Assembly: GCA_022769845.1 (NCBI GenBank)
Contig: JALEIO010000117.1
Location: forward strand, 1 to 6,642
DNA from: Oscillospiraceae bacterium
GTDB taxonomy: Bacteria > Bacillota > Clostridia > UMGS1810
Length of the DNA: 6,642 nucleotides
Direction of reading: 5' to 3'
The notes under the pieces were generated by a model. The model worked only from the letters and a program-made list of their open reading frames with translations, was not told the DNA's origin and did no database searches. The translations under genes and the position numbers were made by a program. Positions 6,580-6,642 of this stretch are shown in pieces (position 1 is the first letter of the stretch; every line of letters begins with the position of its first letter).

Positions 6580-6590
6580 TGTCTTTTTTT
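6559..6590 (+). terminator. Strong rho-independent terminator overlapping the stop of the 56-aa gene
   Basis: GACACTGAC (6559-6567) pairs with GTTAGTGTC (6575-6583) in a 9-bp stem with one G-U pair. The loop is seven A residues and the stem is followed by seven T residues (6584-6590). The gene's TAG stop (6577-6579) is within the descending arm, so the last codons double as the terminator. Confidence 0.9.
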
Positions 6591-6607
6591 ATATAAATTT
6601 TTCAAAC

Positions 6608-6615
6608 GGAAGGAG
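6608..6615 (+). promoter_or_regulatory. Ribosome binding site of the gene entering at the right edge
   Basis: GGAAGGAG ends 8 nt before ATG 6624. A nearer ATG at 6619 is only 3 nt away and is less likely to be used. Confidence 0.75.
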
Positions 6616-6623
6616 TTGATGCA

Positions 6624-6642
6624 ATGGCCGTATTCAGAGTTG
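6624..6642 (+). CDS. Start of an unidentified gene (MAVFRV...), truncated by window edge
   Basis: Only six codons plus one base are visible: Met-Ala-Val-Phe-Arg-Val. The strong ribosome binding site and its position after a terminator make a real start likely. MAVFRV is, from memory, how many helix-turn-helix replication-initiator-like proteins of gut Firmicute mobile elements begin, but six residues cannot prove that. The function should be treated as unknown. Confidence 0.55.

Overview
The window looks like a piece of a moderately AT-rich chromosome from a low-GC Gram-positive, most likely a member of the Clostridia. The reasons are: secA followed directly by prfB, as in Bacillus and its relatives; a long SecA (907 aa) with a clostridial-type insertion in the second nucleotide-binding domain and a zinc-binding tail; strong GGAG-type ribosome binding sites; AT-rich intergenic DNA; and a cluster-bearing RlmD/RumA-type methyltransferase. 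No assignment below class level is supported.

Left half, minus strand (1-3876): a secA-prfB operon. An extended -10 promoter at 3848-3876 reads into secA (3768-1045). After a 32-bp gap comes prfB (1012 to beyond position 1), which encodes release factor 2 and carries the classic in-frame UGA with a +1 programmed frameshift. RF2 is cut by the window edge, with roughly 30 C-terminal residues missing.

Middle (3769-4004): a 236-bp divergent promoter region. Two good sigma-A-like promoters face away from each other. A perfect 8-bp inverted repeat with a 3-bp centre lies exactly between their -35 boxes and is a candidate operator.

Right half, plus strand (4005-6147): a two-gene unit with an 8-nt overlap. 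It encodes a uridine phosphorylase-like nucleoside phosphorylase and an iron-sulfur m5U methyltransferase of the RlmD/RumA/RlmCD group. The first belongs to nucleoside salvage and the second to rRNA modification. Their coupling is translational, and no functional link can be read from the sequence.

Right end (6148-6642): AT-rich DNA of different character. It holds an out-of-frame open stretch with no start, a 15-bp hairpin terminator, a 56-aa Cys/His-rich protein with its own terminator overlapping its stop codon, and the first six codons of a further gene (MAVFRV...). The 3' end of rumA-type genes is a known integration site for conjugative elements, and the MAVFRV start resembles replication/helix-turn-helix proteins of mobile elements. 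This is therefore the one place where the window may leave the core genome. No integrase, relaxase or duplicated att site is visible, so that remains an inference. I found no new multi-gene system; the rest is conserved housekeeping DNA.
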